From: Ascidia mentula
Taxonomy: Eukaryota; Chordata; Ascidiacea; Phlebobranchia; Ascidiidae
DNA length: 64,000 nt
Assembly (NCBI GenBank): GCA_947561715.1
Contig: OX387200.1
Coordinates: forward strand, 4,280,501 to 4,344,500
Direction: 5' to 3'
Shown here: positions 1 to 13,900 of the stretch, one piece after another
Layout of the letters: each line of letters begins with the position of its first letter
Numbering within the stretch: the stretch's first letter is position 1
Program-made: the position numbers and the translations under genes
The notes under the pieces: generated by a model
Seen by the model: only the letters and a program-made list of their open reading frames with translations
The model's database searches: none
What the model was told of the DNA's origin: nothing

Positions 1-410
1 CCAAATGCTATTGTTAACCACCGTCTTAACGGAGACTGGGCTTTATGAGCCACACGCAACAAGACGCCCCGGGCACAAAGTGACCAATGGTGATCACCGT
101 TACCGCATTTTACCTTGTCTCGCCATTTGCAGCACTTAACTAAGCGAAATAAGGCCCAGGAAAGTTCGTGTGAATAAAGTTTTTGGACAGTTAGTCTGTC
201 CCAAATAATGCATCAGCAACTACTGAAAGTTATTAATATTGGTAAAACACACCAATATTTGCCTAAATTAATATATGCTTTCGAGAATTTGTTGATAAAA
301 CTGCTTGGTTCTATAGTTGCCCGCAAGCAGGTTTGAAAAATCGTACTTGGCGTGTACGTTACGCAAGATTAGGTCGAGACCAGGCGCGTGCCGAACATAC
401 CAGTCTCGCC
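1..410. other. Upstream flank of first kinase gene
   Basis: No coding exon, RNA gene or clear promoter element is recognised here. An open frame enters the first exon from position 333, but without an ATG before 411. Confidence 0.4.
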
Positions 411-2884
411 ATGACCAACGCTTTTGACCGGTTTACTATGGAGGGAGCAATCAATTTGGTACAAAAGGAATACAGCATTGATGTGACAGAATTTAAAGTG
501 TTGGATGGATATATTGACAAAAATCTGTGGCTGAAAAGCAGCGACGAGAAAGAATACGTGATGAGAATTAAACTGCAAAGTTTTAACGAAAGTTTGGGTA
601 AGTGAAGAAGGAACAGATGCTGAAACTTAATTGTTTGTGCAACGATGGACGTCGTAGGTGGCGCTTATAACTAGGTTAGACGTGGAGTTCCCAAGTAAAC
701 TGAAATTTGGGGCTGAAATTTAGCAATCTCTTTCCTTCTGAAGTAATTCAATCTTCCAACGTAATATGTACAATTTTATTCTTACCAAGTGCCAATATCA
801 GGACCCAAGCCAGGCAACTTTAACTTTAATCCTTTTCACACAAGCAGTTTACGTGGCAATCGATAGAAACAGAATAGAATCAGACTAGAATGAATAAATA
901 CAGATTGCAACGCAGGAAGCCCAGAGCACAGGAAATAATTTACTGGTATTAGCCGGACAAGTAAAGTTTTTGCTACGACCGAGGCGCCACCTTGCGGTAA
1001 AACTTGCGTCACACGAAAATAGTCCCTTGAAGCTCTATTTGGGTTGTCTTAAGAATAGCAAACAACTGTCATATATCATTTCAAACAAATTGAACCTAAA
1101 TTAAAAAATTCCAAACATTTCGTTATGCCCAAAACATCACAACACCGAATGGAAATTAGCTAAAAAACGACACAAAATACAAATTATTGTGTTTTTTTTT
1201 CAAGAGCAAATGATAGAGGATGGTTTGGTTCACCTCAACCGAGAAGGTTTCCAAGTCCCCATGCCAATCACATCCTTTCTGGAGGGAAAATCACGCGTTA
1301 AATACATAACAAGTATGTAAGGATCGACCAAAGTTTTTTTTTTATCGTTTATTTAAATCTCAGGCGAATGTTGCAGAAAGAGTCCCATAATTAAAAAAAT
1401 TTGGGACTCGGAAGATCAATGTTTACTATTTCTTGGATCCACTGTTTGTACATTTCTAACAAAAATCTTTAGTAATTTTTCATTTTTCCTTTTATGTAGA
1501 AAGCCGCGACAATTCAATTAAAAGCATTCCCGTTCAAGTCGCACGCTTTATTCCCGGAAAAACGGTTTATAATTCCAGTTTCACTGATGAGGAACTTTAC
1601 ACGCTTTCCTGGAATATTGGCGCCTACGGTGGAAGTATGCAGCGTCATCTAACGGTACGACTAAATAAAACCTTGAATGCAGTCGAAATATATCGGATTT
1701 TGCACAGACCTTTTCCAGCTTAAAACGCATGAGAAGGGACGATTTTTACGTCTGGTACACGGAAAACTTCCCGGAGCTTCAGGGGCTGCTACACTTTGTT
1801 GACGACATTGAACTCAGGAGGTTAATAAAAGATTTCGTTTTGGGGTTTGAAGAAAACGTTTCAACGAAGTTACCACGGTTGCGCCAAGGTAAGTGGTCAT
1901 GGCATATATGAGGATATTGTCAATCTGTGGCCAATGTATAGAATGGGTCGGGATCAACCTTTTGATGGTTTTACGAAACCGAGGTTTTGTTTAAAACACC
2001 GTCTCACGAAGAAGAAAGCGATTTAGCAACTCTTAATGGAAAATTTTTTCATAAAAAGTTAAGCCATGTATCGGATATTTGAATTCCTTTGAATCTTTAC
2101 TGGAGAAATTCTCCAATCCACTATATAACATTGGACTGAGCGTGGTTTGGCTGAACAGCACCCATCACATTGCATCTGCAAATATTTGTTTTATGTTTTT
2201 GTGTTTGGCGTGCTTAAAACCTAATCAGTAGTAAAAGACAGTGTATATAAAGCAGGTCTACAAATTTTACAAAACCAAATTGCAGAGCGCGTTCTCGTTT
2301 GTTTCCAAACACGCAAAGTGTGCAGACAAATAAATCTCCCTGCAGCACAATACTTCCATAACAGTATGGAAGTCAACTGGCAATCAAATCGTCTGTTTTT
2401 TGCTCTAGGCTTCGTGCACGGCGACTACAGCAACACAAACATCGTTGTAGTCAACAGAGAGAAATCCACAACTTCTCATCTCACGGGAGATGAACTCATT
2501 AGAAGCCTCGGAACGATCGACTTCGAATACTTTCATCATGGTTACATTGTTTTCTCCTTGACAGTATGCATGGCGTACATGATGACCCAGGCGTCTATTC
2601 AGTGCAACGATCCACTTGTGGTGGCTCGTGAAGTATTGCAGGGGTACTTGCGGGAATTCTCTTTAACCCCAGACGAGCTGGAAGTGGTGTTTTGGGGTGT
2701 TGTTGCCCGTCTGTGTACCACGGTTGTCATGGCTTCACGCCAAATTGCAAGTGTTGATGTGGATGTAGATTATGTAACGTGTGCTTCGCGACACGCCCCG
2801 GCTCTGCTCCGTTCGATAGTTTCCCAAGGACGTAACAAGGTCACGAGCATATTGCTGAATGAAGACAAAAATAATTCCGCATAA
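411..2884 (+). CDS. Hydroxylysine kinase-like protein 1 (APH fold)
   Basis: Five exons: 411-597, 1205-1312, 1500-1654, 1708-1888, 2409-2884. All junctions are GT-AG and in phase, giving 368 residues, close to the roughly 370 of animal hydroxylysine kinase (HYKK/AGPHD1). That family phosphorylates 5-hydroxylysine using GTP in lysine and collagen breakdown. The Brenner loop H-G-D-Y-S-N-T-N (residues 214-221, catalytic Asp216) and the metal-binding I-D-F (Asp248) are present, followed by the family's G-Y-I-V-F and A-Y-M-M-T-Q segment. The start is the first ATG in the exon 1 frame; no in-frame ATG lies further upstream. It is the most divergent of the three local copies in its C-terminal half, so a changed substrate is possible. 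The family call is firm; hydroxylysine as substrate is inferred. Confidence 0.85.
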
Positions 2885-3784
2885 ACATCGTGCGTTTCGC
2901 TCAAATTTTTGGTGAAAGTAACTGCAATTAAACTTTCCCATTCATTTAACCTACCTTATCGTACTGTACCATAACCACTTTGCTTTAAGTACATGTTAAT
3001 TGAATACCGCGGATAACATAACAAAAATCTTTTAAGGTGCACGGATCAGCTGATGAATTTTAGTAGTCGTGCGAATAATGGAAAAATTCTTGCTTGTTTG
3101 GTTTGCCCTGTTTAAATTCAGCTTACAGAAAAATCAAGCAAAGAGAAAAGCTTTTGTGTAATTCCGCTGATGATAAAAATAATATACGGTCGTTTTTATC
3201 AGCAGGTTTTTGGTTTTATCTGGTTTTAAGACTTTAGTTTTGCATCAAGGTTAAGCGCATTTAGTTACTACCTTACCCACGCAAACAGAGTATTAAAAAA
3301 AAACTTAATTTAAATCAGTGTAATATTTTTTTATCTTCGACATTCACTGGACAAAATGTTGGAAGTTGGTAAAAAATTATTATTCCAACAATTTGCGTTT
3401 TGCGTGACACAGTAATTTTACTCGCAGCCTACATTTTACCTAACTCCTATATTTCTCGTTTCCATGCTCTCATTACCAAAATTTATTCCATAAACTAACA
3501 AAACGTGTATTTTTTTTAATTTGGACCGTCCATGGGATCTTGTTAAAGCTAAAGCCTCTGTTGCTTTAAATAAGCGGAAAGCGAGAGAACACGTGACAAC
3601 GGGCCAAGGCATTGTGATTCTTACAACTGCATATTTGGAAACAATAAAGTAATATAATGGTAACTTGACCGAAATTTTTGAGGATGCACTAACATACTTG
3701 CGCATTTGTATAACCACACGGCTGTAAACATCATATCTTCCAGAGAATAGATTGTGGACAAACTTCATCGGTTTCTTGAATGCT
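2885..3784. other. Convergent intergenic gap
   Basis: This lies between the 3' ends of two convergent kinase paralogs. It is AT-rich with homopolymer runs and will contain the 3' UTRs. I see no gene, structured RNA or recognisable transposon end. Confidence 0.5.
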
Positions 3785-6696
3785 TTATAGTTGAAACATG
3801 GAAGCCATTGATTTGTCTTTTCCTTGATCAAAAAGCATTTTCAACAACTCGGGGCACTGAGCGGCCTGCGCGGTATTGTTATAGTTCATATCGGAATCAG
3901 GAATCGAAGCAACCTTCTCCAAATACATCACGTACGACAAAGATAAGCGTGCAGCGATCCCCCAAAACACAACTACCATCTCCTCATCTGTTATTGGGAA
4001 AACATTCAAATATCCTTTAAGAATTTGGGAAGCAATTTTCATGGGGTCAGCCCGGCGTGAAACGGCTTGCGTCATCATGTAGGCGATGCAAACGGTGACA
4101 TCGAATACGATGCAACCATAGTAAGCTTCGTTAAAGTCGATGATTCCCATGTTGGCGAGAATTTCGTCTTCTGCTAAGTATCGTGTGGTCGGAAGAGATC
4201 GGTTCACGATTATTACGTTAGTATCGCTGACATCTCCATGAATAGGTCCTGTGAACAAGAATTTGTTGCTTAAACGTTAAAATAGTGTGTGTAAATACAC
4301 GAAAACATGAGATAGTCAGCATGCGCAAAAACAACAGCAAACTACGGCTATATGTGAACAAAATTCAATTTGAAGTCAACCCTTTTTGTTTGTCGACCCC
4401 TCCTCGATTTGCCTTTGCGTCACACATCATCGTATATACAATGTATGACAGCAAATCTCGGGCTAACCAACATGCTTTGAAAAGATGTTGCAAAAAATGG
4501 GTTCATTTAAAAATACAGACTTTAGTGTTTCGCGGTATTGCAATAATTATATTGTCTTCAAACAATACAATATTGTTGGAGCAAATTCTTATTCCAGTTA
4601 AAGGTGTAAAAAAGATTGTGCTTTAACCTTTGCGTAATTGAGCCAGCTTTGGAAGGACTTCCTCCTCAAAACGTGTGATAAACGTTTCAATAATCTTGTA
4701 AAGTTCTTCGTCCTTGCAGTAGTGCAGGTATTTTCGGATAAAGGGAAAATTTTCGGTGTACCACAAGTACTCCTCGCGTCTGACTGGTTTACACCTGCAG
4801 GACTGCAAATGAAAAGCGTGCTAGCTTTTGTTTTAACTTTCCCAGCATAAATAAGCATGGGGTCAATAATATGAATATTGTGAGCTGCAAACAGATGCCC
4901 TTTTGTCCGGCAAGATCGTTCATAGTCTCACCAAGACGATGCAGCATACAAAAATTACCCATGTATACCAACATCAACCACAAAACGATTGTTACTTAAT
5001 CTTCAAAGGGTTTACTAGAATTGCTGCTGCGTGACCAATAAATTTGTGGCTGTGGTTGGAGTGATGTACAAACTTTGTTCCTGTAAACTTACCATTAGTC
5101 GCTTTTGCATCATCCCTTGCAAAGTCCCTACATTTCGGGCTACAATGTACAGTTCATCAACCGTGCAGTTTGAGTGAAAGATCGTGTTTCCTGGAATGAA
5201 TACCAGCAGTTGCACCGGAAAGCAAGCGACAGATCCATCTTCACATTCTAGTATTAAGAGAAGTTAGCCAACAAACACAAACTATATAAACTTGCACGCT
5301 TAGCCCCTCAATGAATTTTTCAAACATAAGCTCATTCAGGAAGATACAAAGTTATACGTTGTAAATTCGCCCAAAAAGGCTGTTCCTTAGTGAAGAACGA
5401 AATCTTTTTTTCAATGGCAGAATTGCCAACTTACGATTGTGCATTTTATTTGTTTGGTGTTTTTGTTTGCAAACAATAAATAGTATTGTTTAGAAGCCTC
5501 CAAAAAATATTTAATTTCTGGCCGCAATTTCAACGACCGGTGCTACATACAAGTAACCAATCAGTACCAGCTTCATGTTGTCCTAGGATTTTTCCATCCA
5601 GAGTAGGAACAATGCATGGAACTAAGAAACCAGCTTTGTGCAGATGCCCGATCTCTGATGCAATCAAATCTTCTGCAACAAAATGTATATTTCTTTATAT
5701 TCTGCTTGTATTTAAGAAGGGATACAAAATTAGAAGCGTTCTAAAAATGTGATTATGCCAAACGGGCAAAAATGATACGATGTTTTGTAAAAACCGTATA
5801 TCAGTATTTGTATTAAAACAAGTTTGGTCTGCGTTAAATATTCTTCTTGTGCTATATCACAATGAATCCGCCTTGAAACAAAACAACCGGTGATGCGTGG
5901 AGGTCAATCTTACGGTTGAATGAACATGGTATGTTGCTGTTGCTATGGTGATTTTTTTGTGTTTTGCCGGTTTCAGTAACAATTCTTTCTAATAACCAGT
6001 CGGTATATTTATCAATCTTTTAATTTTTGTACTGATGATATTATGCCCAAAGAATTGGTCCTATAGCTATATGGGTAAAAAAATACAAATAAACACTTCA
6101 TAGGGTCTGTAGAGTAGACGTTGACATGTATCAATACAAACAGCAAAATAAAGCTTGTATTTAATTTTAGCAAAAGGTTCGGTATATGCTTTATTAAAAC
6201 CCAACAAAGCGACCAACACACTAAAACCACAGGTAGACGTAGTCGTACCGTTGGTGTGTCCAAGAAGAATAAACATTTGTCTACCAAGCCCCAGAATTTG
6301 TTATTTACAGGTCTTGGTGGACAAATGTTTGCTTTTGCTTGGACACACCAACGGAATGACCAGCACGTCTACCAGTCGTTTTAGTGTCCGCGCACTCTGA
6401 GACCCCAGTAATGATTAACAACATCTTAGCTTTGGCTTTTTTATTAACTCCACTTATTTTGCACCTAAAACTCATTTTTGTGCAGAAATACACGGTATTT
6501 ACTCTTTACCGAGGTCAATATTCAGTGGTAGAAGTTTAATTCGCAAAAGATATTCCATCTTGTTGTCACAACCAACTTTCACGTTGCAGTCGTCGAAGGA
6601 AGGAAGTGTTCTAATTTCCAGAGCATGAAGTCCATATACTTTCTTCATAACGTTTGCGGCCAAGTTAAACGTGACGCACGGCTTGGAAGAAGGCAT
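3785..6696 (-). CDS. Hydroxylysine kinase-like protein 2 (APH fold)
   Basis: Exons on the minus strand: 6696-6510, 5672-5568, 5247-5093, 4802-4628, 4248-3785. Phases chain as 1-1-0-1, the same as in the first copy, and give 361 residues. The N-terminus has L-P-S-F-D-D-C-N-V, matching the glycine-poor nucleotide loop L-P-S-Y-D-D-x-N of HYKK. The catalytic loop is H-G-D-V-S-D-T-N (Asp213) and the metal site is G-I-I-D-F-N (Asp245). The protein is likely a cytosolic small-molecule kinase of the hydroxylysine kinase family. It converges with copy 1 (tail to tail) and is in tandem with copy 3. I chose the ATG at 6696; an in-frame GTG lies 15 bases upstream. The exon 4 donor, G|GTTAAA, is non-consensus after GT. 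Confidence 0.85.
6218..6385. repeat. Long imperfect inverted repeat (foldback element)
   Basis: Arms at about 6218-6289 and 6310-6385 are reverse complements with a few mismatches, separated by about 20 bases. Both arms contain the word for GTTGGTGTGTCCAAG or its complement. It lies in the first intron of the second kinase gene. The structure looks like a MITE or foldback element, but I cannot identify a target-site duplication. Confidence 0.7.
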
Positions 6697-9013
6697 TTTG
6701 GATGAAGGCACCCTTGCTTACTCTGTTAATTTTATATAAAAGGTATGGTAGGCAATATGCTTTTCTGGTTTTGGCCAATAATAAGGTACTAAGGTACCTG
6801 CAGGTATTAAGGCCTACTTAGCAAAAACCTATAATTAAAAAGACGTTGGGTTGTTGCCAATTGGTAAGAAAAGTTTTTCGTGGTTTGTGCGACACCAGCA
6901 ATGCAAGTACAGCTTGCATTGCAGTCTGGTATAATCGGTTATTTAACTAAGCCTCATAAAAATGATCAGCAAAGTTGAGCCAAAAATGTGAATTGTGTAA
7001 ACTGCAGACAGATGGCCACTGTTTCGCCCTACCTATAGGTATAGTTTAATGCCCAACGGATGGCGGTGATTAATTGTATAGTCACCACAAAGTGAAAGTC
7101 TTTGCTTTGCCGTTTGGTCAGCTTAGTGATAACGACCCAACCTTCACATCATTAACTGCAACCAACCACGTAATTACACTGAAGACATGCACAGCACCTG
7201 TGGCGACACATTCTCCACGCTATATATGTATAGATAACGCACACAAATCACCTTCAGTTTTACAAACGCAGTATTATCAATTAAGTTTTGCATTGCTATA
7301 ATTTTGTTTTCGCAGTTTATCACAACATAAAACACAACATATCACAACAAACATTTTGTACTATTCTATGTTCCAAACAGCTGCTTAAAACTTTCAGATC
7401 AACAGCAGGTCAAATTTGAGAAAGTCGGGATGACGTATCCCCTTTTTTCTTTTCTGGTTAACTTAATACACTGCTCTTCGGCGACTGTAATGTACACAGA
7501 ACAACATTTTTAAATTTAACACATAACAGGGCACAAGTTATCTAAGAGCAAACCTAAGCAACCAAAGTATTAACGTGAATGTCGTTCGGTTTAAAAATAC
7601 CAAGTAAGTTCCAAAACATAAGAGGAAACTGGTAGCCAGGATTGGCTGTCGCCGGTGGTCCATATGCCAGTGCTATAACAATTTTAAAATATTTCGTTTA
7701 ACTAAGGGACATAATTTAAAAACACATATACGCCACCGTGCTTGATTATAGGACTCCGCTGGTCCTGAGGCAAACTGTAACCAGTGACCAGAAAGAATAC
7801 CTATATTGCTCTCACCAAGATCAAGGGCCAGATTCACAAAATAATAAAATCCGTCAATTAAATTTCATTGCGAAGAAAGCGTTGTTGACCGTTTGACTTC
7901 AATCCTGAACTTACGTCACAAAGTCATTAATTCGGTAACCTGAAATTTTGGGCAACCCAAAGGTATTTGCCTTCTTTGAATCCGTCGTTAATTGAGTATT
8001 TTGTATACTTGGTTTGCAATCTTCCTGCTGCCCTGAATCAATACAGGAAAAAACGCCAGATACGAGTCAAGGAATAGATCTAATGGGTAAGGGAGGCGTG
8101 ACCGAAAAAAGTATAAGCACCACTGACCTAATATGCCATATATTGCAAATACTTCTTGCAAGTTCGCTTTCACATTTTCTTCACAAATCCAATACATATA
8201 CCATCATGAACCACTAGGTAGGCCTACTTTTGAAAATGAATTTGTCACAAAATTGCAAAAAAAAGGTTTCAAAAAGCACTTATATAGGCCTAACTATGGA
8301 TTGTACTGTTAAATAAAAGTACGCTCCAACAGATGCCACTGGCGCAACTACTGTGCCTGATGCTGTCGACAACTTCCTTTACTATCTGCTAAAATAATTA
8401 TAGTACAGTGCGACAAAAACATTCGATAGGACTTCCCTTGCATAACGACAATACACAGTGGTTTGTAACATGATCTACGTTGCATGCAAAAGTCAAAGCA
8501 CCGGTACAACAGAAAAAGCTTTGGTTTCGCATTTTTCATGGGTTGACGAGGAATTTCCGCCAATATACTGCAAATTTACAGTGCTGTCACTAATGTACAA
8601 AAAATTAACATTAGATTAGAATCCAAATTACAGCTACTTAGTTTTTTTTTTAATTAGAATAAAATTACCAACGAACAAATAAATCAAGTTCAGTCCATAT
8701 TATCGGAATTAATTCTTGCTAGAATTAAATGGGCATAGGCGATATGGCACGTTTTGCGCTGATATGATAAATGCCGTTGTACAAAGAAAATTTTTCGGCA
8801 AAACTGTAAATTAGACTCAGTTAGACTTTGAGCTCACTGAATTTTGCCGAATTACATTAGAATTGGGGGAATTTTGCTGCATGTCGAACTAACTAGCAAA
8901 TTAAAATAGTTTTATTGTCCAAGTTTGCTTGTGTGGCCCAATAACGCTACAAACGCCCACGAAACACAAAAAATATGCAAGTCTGCAAATACATTGGAGG
9001 TCTTTTAATTTCT
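6697..9013. other. Intergenic region between kinase copies 2 and 3
   Basis: No supported gene. Around 6985-7050 the minus strand holds the 3' half of the hammerhead-type repeat that is complete near 28836-28888 (CGAAA followed by the CCATCTGTCTGCAG arm). The rest is AT-rich without recognisable structure; short open frames near 8014-8217 and 8348-8563 have no support. Confidence 0.4.
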
Positions 9014-12000
9014 CTAGAGTTGCAACATGGAAGTCATTGATTTATCTTTTCCCTGATCAAAAAGCATTTTCAACAACACGGGGCACTGAGTGGCCTGCGC
9101 GGTAACATTGTGGTTAAGGTGGGAATCTGGAACCGTAGCAACCCTCACCAAACACATCAAGTATGACGTAACAAATCGTGCAGCAATCGCCCAAAACACA
9201 ACTTCCATCTCTTCATCCGTTACTGGGAAAACATTCAAGTATCCTTTAAGAACTTGGGAAGCCGTTTTCATGGGGTCAGTCTGGCGTGAAACGGCTTGCG
9301 TCATCATGTAGGCAATGCAAACACTGACGTCAAATATTACATAGCCATAGTGAGCGTCGTTAAAGTCGATGATTCCCATGTTGGCAAGAAGTTCGTCTTC
9401 TGTTAAGTATCGTGTGGTTGTGAGAGACCTACTGACGAGGACGACGTTGGTGTCGCTGAAGTCTCCATGAAGGTTCCCTGAATGTGGAAAACGAAATACT
9501 CAACGCGAGTTTATGCATTGTGGAAAAAGGTATGTCCAAAATGGCTGCAGTAAAGGCGCAAACACCAACGCCATTAGCTACCGGACGCGCTGGTTGCCGT
9601 AAATTCCAAAGTTTTTCTTCGCCTAAACGTAATTTTTCGTTTATGGCGCTTGGTATTTATATTCTTTGAGAATTTCTGCTATGACTACATGTAAAATTTT
9701 ACTAAAACGGTTATACCGCCGCGCTACATCACGTATTTCAATAATGAACTCCTATCTAAAGCCAACCTCTACCTTTTTGTGACGTTAGACTCATTGATGT
9801 CGCGGCGCTGGTACCATGGATAGTTGGAAAAACAATTATTTCATCAAAAATAAACAAATATTTCATCAAAAATAGGCAGTTCTTGGAATGCAAAAATGAT
9901 TGCAAGCTTACCTTTACGTAATAGTGTCAGTTTTGGAATGACTTTGTCTTCAAACTTCGTAACAAACCATTCAATGATCGAATATAGAACTTTGTCAGTA
10001 CAGTAGTGCAGATGTTTCCGTAGAGACGGGAAATTTTCTGTATACCACATCATGTACTCCTCTCGTCTGGCTGGTTTACACTTGCATGTCTGCAAACAGT
10101 TTTTGGCAAGATAATTATTTTTTTCCTTGTCGGGGCAAAGCGTTAAAGTGCATATGGCGCGGCCATGACAACTTTATAACTAAAGGTACATCTACAACAA
10201 ACATATATCCAAAGTTTTACGGTTGTAGGTCAACTAAAAAATGTAGAAAACTGCACGAAAAGTAACGGCGACCAAAAATCGTAAACCTTTTGCGCTGAGG
10301 AGAAAAGGACATCACATAAGGCGCTTGCGTCGAAAAAATGCATTGTTTAGAGCGCCTTTTTTTGCAGATATCGAATAGTTTCAAACATAGGAGAATCCAC
10401 AGATTACGTTACCTTAAAGGTCAGGACAGGGTTTTGCATCACACACAAATTTGTCTTTGTGACGAATCAAAGTTATATTTGTCCCTAATTAACGGAAGAC
10501 CATAGGGTATAGCAGAAACGACATAACTGTGAGTGGACAAAACGACAATGCTAAACTAACGGTTTGTCTCTGTCGTGTTTTCAAAAGTTCATATTCAACG
10601 TTAGCGATCATAAATGCTGTAACAACAAGAACACCCTGTCCGAGTAACTGTTTTATTATTACACAACTAAATAAGATATAGTCGGTCGAACAGCGGCCAT
10701 CTGTCTTTAGCTTAAATTAACATCAAAATCCGTTTATTGTACTTGTTCACTTTTTGTCGCCTGTTTAATGCAATATTATGCTTAAACCAGTTTTACATGT
10801 TTTCCATTCCTACGCATAAGGCTTGCTGCCAGCATGCACTCGCGCTCGACCGAAGCACCTTCTATGACGTCACGCAGCAATATCTCACTTTCGCACGCAG
10901 CGGCAAAAGTGCGACTTTGATCAGCTGTATTTCAGAAACCAGTCGCCGTATCAAGCTACTTTTTTCTCCAAAAATGTTCTAAAGTTATGAACATCTCTTA
11001 GTTTGATTATTAACATGTTTTGTTTTTACGTGTCATATGCACTTTAAAAGCCAAATAGTTTTCAACGTGTAATTTGCAGCATGTTTGTTGAACAAAAAGT
11101 TGTTTATTAAACTTTTCACAAACTTCTTTCACCTAGCAACTGTGAGAGTTTATGTATTACCATACACAATTCATAAGAATTGAAAACGTCAAGACACAAT
11201 TCGGCCAAAGACATGTTTTAAATTTTTGTGACGTAATGCCTGGGAAACGATGGAGCTGACGTTTCGGCATCACATATGCTGTAAACTTACCATTAGTCGT
11301 TTTTGCATCATCCCTTGCAAAGTCCCAACATTTCGGGCTACAATGTACAGTTCATCAGCCGTGCAGTTTGAGTGAAAGATCGTGTTTCCTGGAATGAATA
11401 CCAGTAGTTGCACCGGGAAGAAAGCGACAGATCCATCTTCACAATCTAGTAATCAATTTCACAAAAATAAAATACTGATGCCAGAGCTTGTATCTCTAGT
11501 ACCAGCTTCATGTTGTCCTAGGATTTTTCCATCCAGGGTGGGAACAATGCAGGGAACTAAGAAACCAGCTTTGTGCAGATGCCCGATCTCTGATGCAATC
11601 AAATCTTCTGCAAAACACAACAGATTCCCAAATCAAAAGAACTACATACGTCTAAAGTTCGTTTGTTGCAACGTCATAAATACTTGGAAAATAGCTAGAT
11701 TGGGCAAGGTCTTATCTGGCACCGCTGATGCACTTGGACTCGGCTGAATAAAGATTGTGTCAATCATATTGTTAGGTTATTGGGAAAATTTAACACATCT
11801 CATGAAATGGCGTCACAGGCGTGTTCGGGAGTTTTTGAGTGGGTCCAAATGTTTTTAATTTTTTCTTTTTTTGATTACTTTTTGGATTGGTTGTGGTCGA
11901 GCTTTACGAAATGCGCACGCCGCGTCTGTGCTAATTACCTCTGAAGGACGAATTGCGCAATTACGTTACGTTTCGTTTGGCAAAGATATTATTAACGAAC

Positions 12001-12639
12001 GTGTGATTTGTAGCGAGTTTGTTGAATATGAAATGTATTGAGGTTAATATGGAGTGTATCAACACACGTAAACTAAAAAAAAAACTTTGAGATACAATTG
12101 GCCCAGTGACATGTTTCAATCCTTACCCTTATCTATACTCGCAAATTTTTTTCGTAATTTTTGTCTAAACATTGTAATTAAGACTCTGATAACGCGTTAT
12201 TCAAATCAACGAATAGATATTACGACAAACTCCCATTTATCTACTCGACAAGAAGTAAGTTTACTGCGGTTTCCGCATATGTGCGCTTACGAAAAAAAAT
12301 GGATGCAGCACCCACAGGCTCCCCCCGTACTGGGCGCCTACAGTTCTGTACATTTCCATTACTTAAATTTACAAGGTAGATAGGGTAAACTTAAAATTAA
12401 AAATCTATTTTTTTTTAAAGAAAAAGTCGGTATTACATTATCAGTTACTTCTTACCCATTTCAAGATTCATTGGTTGCATTTTAATTCGAAAAAGATAGT
12501 TTTTGTTGTTGTCACAACAAACTCTCACATTACAGTCGTCGTAGGAAGGAAGTTTTTCAATTTCTACAGCATGAAGCCCATAGACATCCTTCATAATGTT
12601 TGCAGTCAATTTAAATGTGACGCACGGCTTGGAAGGCAT
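9014..12639 (-). CDS. Hydroxylysine kinase-like protein 3 (APH fold)
   Basis: Minus-strand exons: 12639-12456, 11607-11503, 11445-11291, 10089-9912, 9477-9014. All are GT-AG and in phase, giving 361 residues. Exons 2, 3 and 5 are exactly the same length as in copy 2 (105, 155, 464 bases), so this is a recent tandem duplicate. L-P-S-Y-D-D-C-N-V near the N-terminus, H-G-D-F-S-D-T-N (Asp213) and G-I-I-D-F-N-D (Asp245) mark an intact APH-type active site. The ATG at 12639 opens M-P-S-K-P-C-V-T-F. Exon 4 has one extra Met codon beside Y-M-M-W-Y-T compared with copy 2. Introns are larger than in copy 1, the third about 1.2 kb. Predicted role: phosphoryl transfer to hydroxylysine or a related amino compound. 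Confidence 0.85.
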
Positions 12640-13291
12640 TGTTGTTGCTGGGACTGTTTACTTGATGAAAATTCACTGCTGAATCAAAATGCTTTGCCAG
12701 CAGGACTGTTGCTGTTTCTTCTGTAGTAGTTTCCCACAAAGCTAATATATTGTTCTGTTACGTTCCTGGCTTTTCTCAACAAGTGATAAATGCTTTACTT
12801 TATTTGACCATCACATGCTTACTAGCCTGCTGGTAATCAGTGTTTCACAACCATATGAACACAGCTACGTCAACAATGTCTACTGTCATGATAAATAGGG
12901 TACATTCGTAGACTGATACGGCACGTTTAATAATTTGATAATAAATAGGGTACTTTCGTTCTGTAGCACAATATTGCAAACTATAGAAAAACCACAACAG
13001 ATTTTAAAAGTCTACGCAATGCAGTATGCCTGCTGAACAGTTTGTTGCTGATGCTGCCAGGCATATTTTCGCGCTTCTTTTGTGCCTTTTTCATGCGTTA
13101 CTATTTATCGAGTGTTGAATAACGACCGAAACGTCGACCAAACAAGACTTTTTTTGCCATAAAAGCCTTAAATTGAAGCCTGCTGAATGTTATCAGCCAA
13201 ACCCAGCGCGATTTTTTGGCGCAGATAGTGCGTTCACAGCGTGTCGAACACTTTCGCGCTTGACTGCATTGCCGCGTGTACCAAAGGCACG

Positions 13292-13447
13292 TAAATCGCC
13301 GGTTAATAAAACTTTGAACGGAGGTAACGCGGCCACCTTACGAGGTAGCGGCATGATTTTTTTACGCGCTACAGACTTTAGGCTAAACTTTCTAACAATA
13401 CTAAAATTATTTAAAAAAAACATATTCATATACGGTTATGAATATGA
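13292..13447 (+). repeat. Truncated, diverged copy of the MITE at 13901
   Basis: This stretch matches the reverse complement of most of the 13901-14111 element: a shared AATCGCC-GTTAA start, a CTACGAGGTAGC-like block, a poly-A tract and the CATATTCAT...ATGAATATG palindrome. The outer terminal repeat is missing on the left, so it looks dead. Confidence 0.6.
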
Positions 13448-13900
13448 TATGCGTATTATGACATAAGTTGCGAAAACAAGATTCACTAGCAAAAATTGAA
13501 ATAAAAGCAGAGCATTCTACGCGCTCCACCCTTTCCAAATGATATTAAATATCTGCAAAATTCAAACAGAAAAGTTCAGAAAGATGAATTTTTAATTTGA
13601 AAACATAAATGATTTTTGTATGACAACTTTCGATGAATGTTCGTACCAACAGAGTCGCCATTTCTCCCTTTGAGTATTCAATATTATACCATACTGCTAT
13701 CGAATGAAATCAAACTTTGACCAATTCGGCCGAGAATGCTATGCGAAATTCAACGATAACTTATGCGCGTGTTTAGCTTTTTAGCGAAACTGTTTTAGGA
13801 AGCACCATAGTAATGCAATTGGAGATGCTAAAAAAGGCGATCTTATACAGACGAGACTGAAATTTGCGGTGGTTCACGACTTCGCACCGGCACCACCTCA

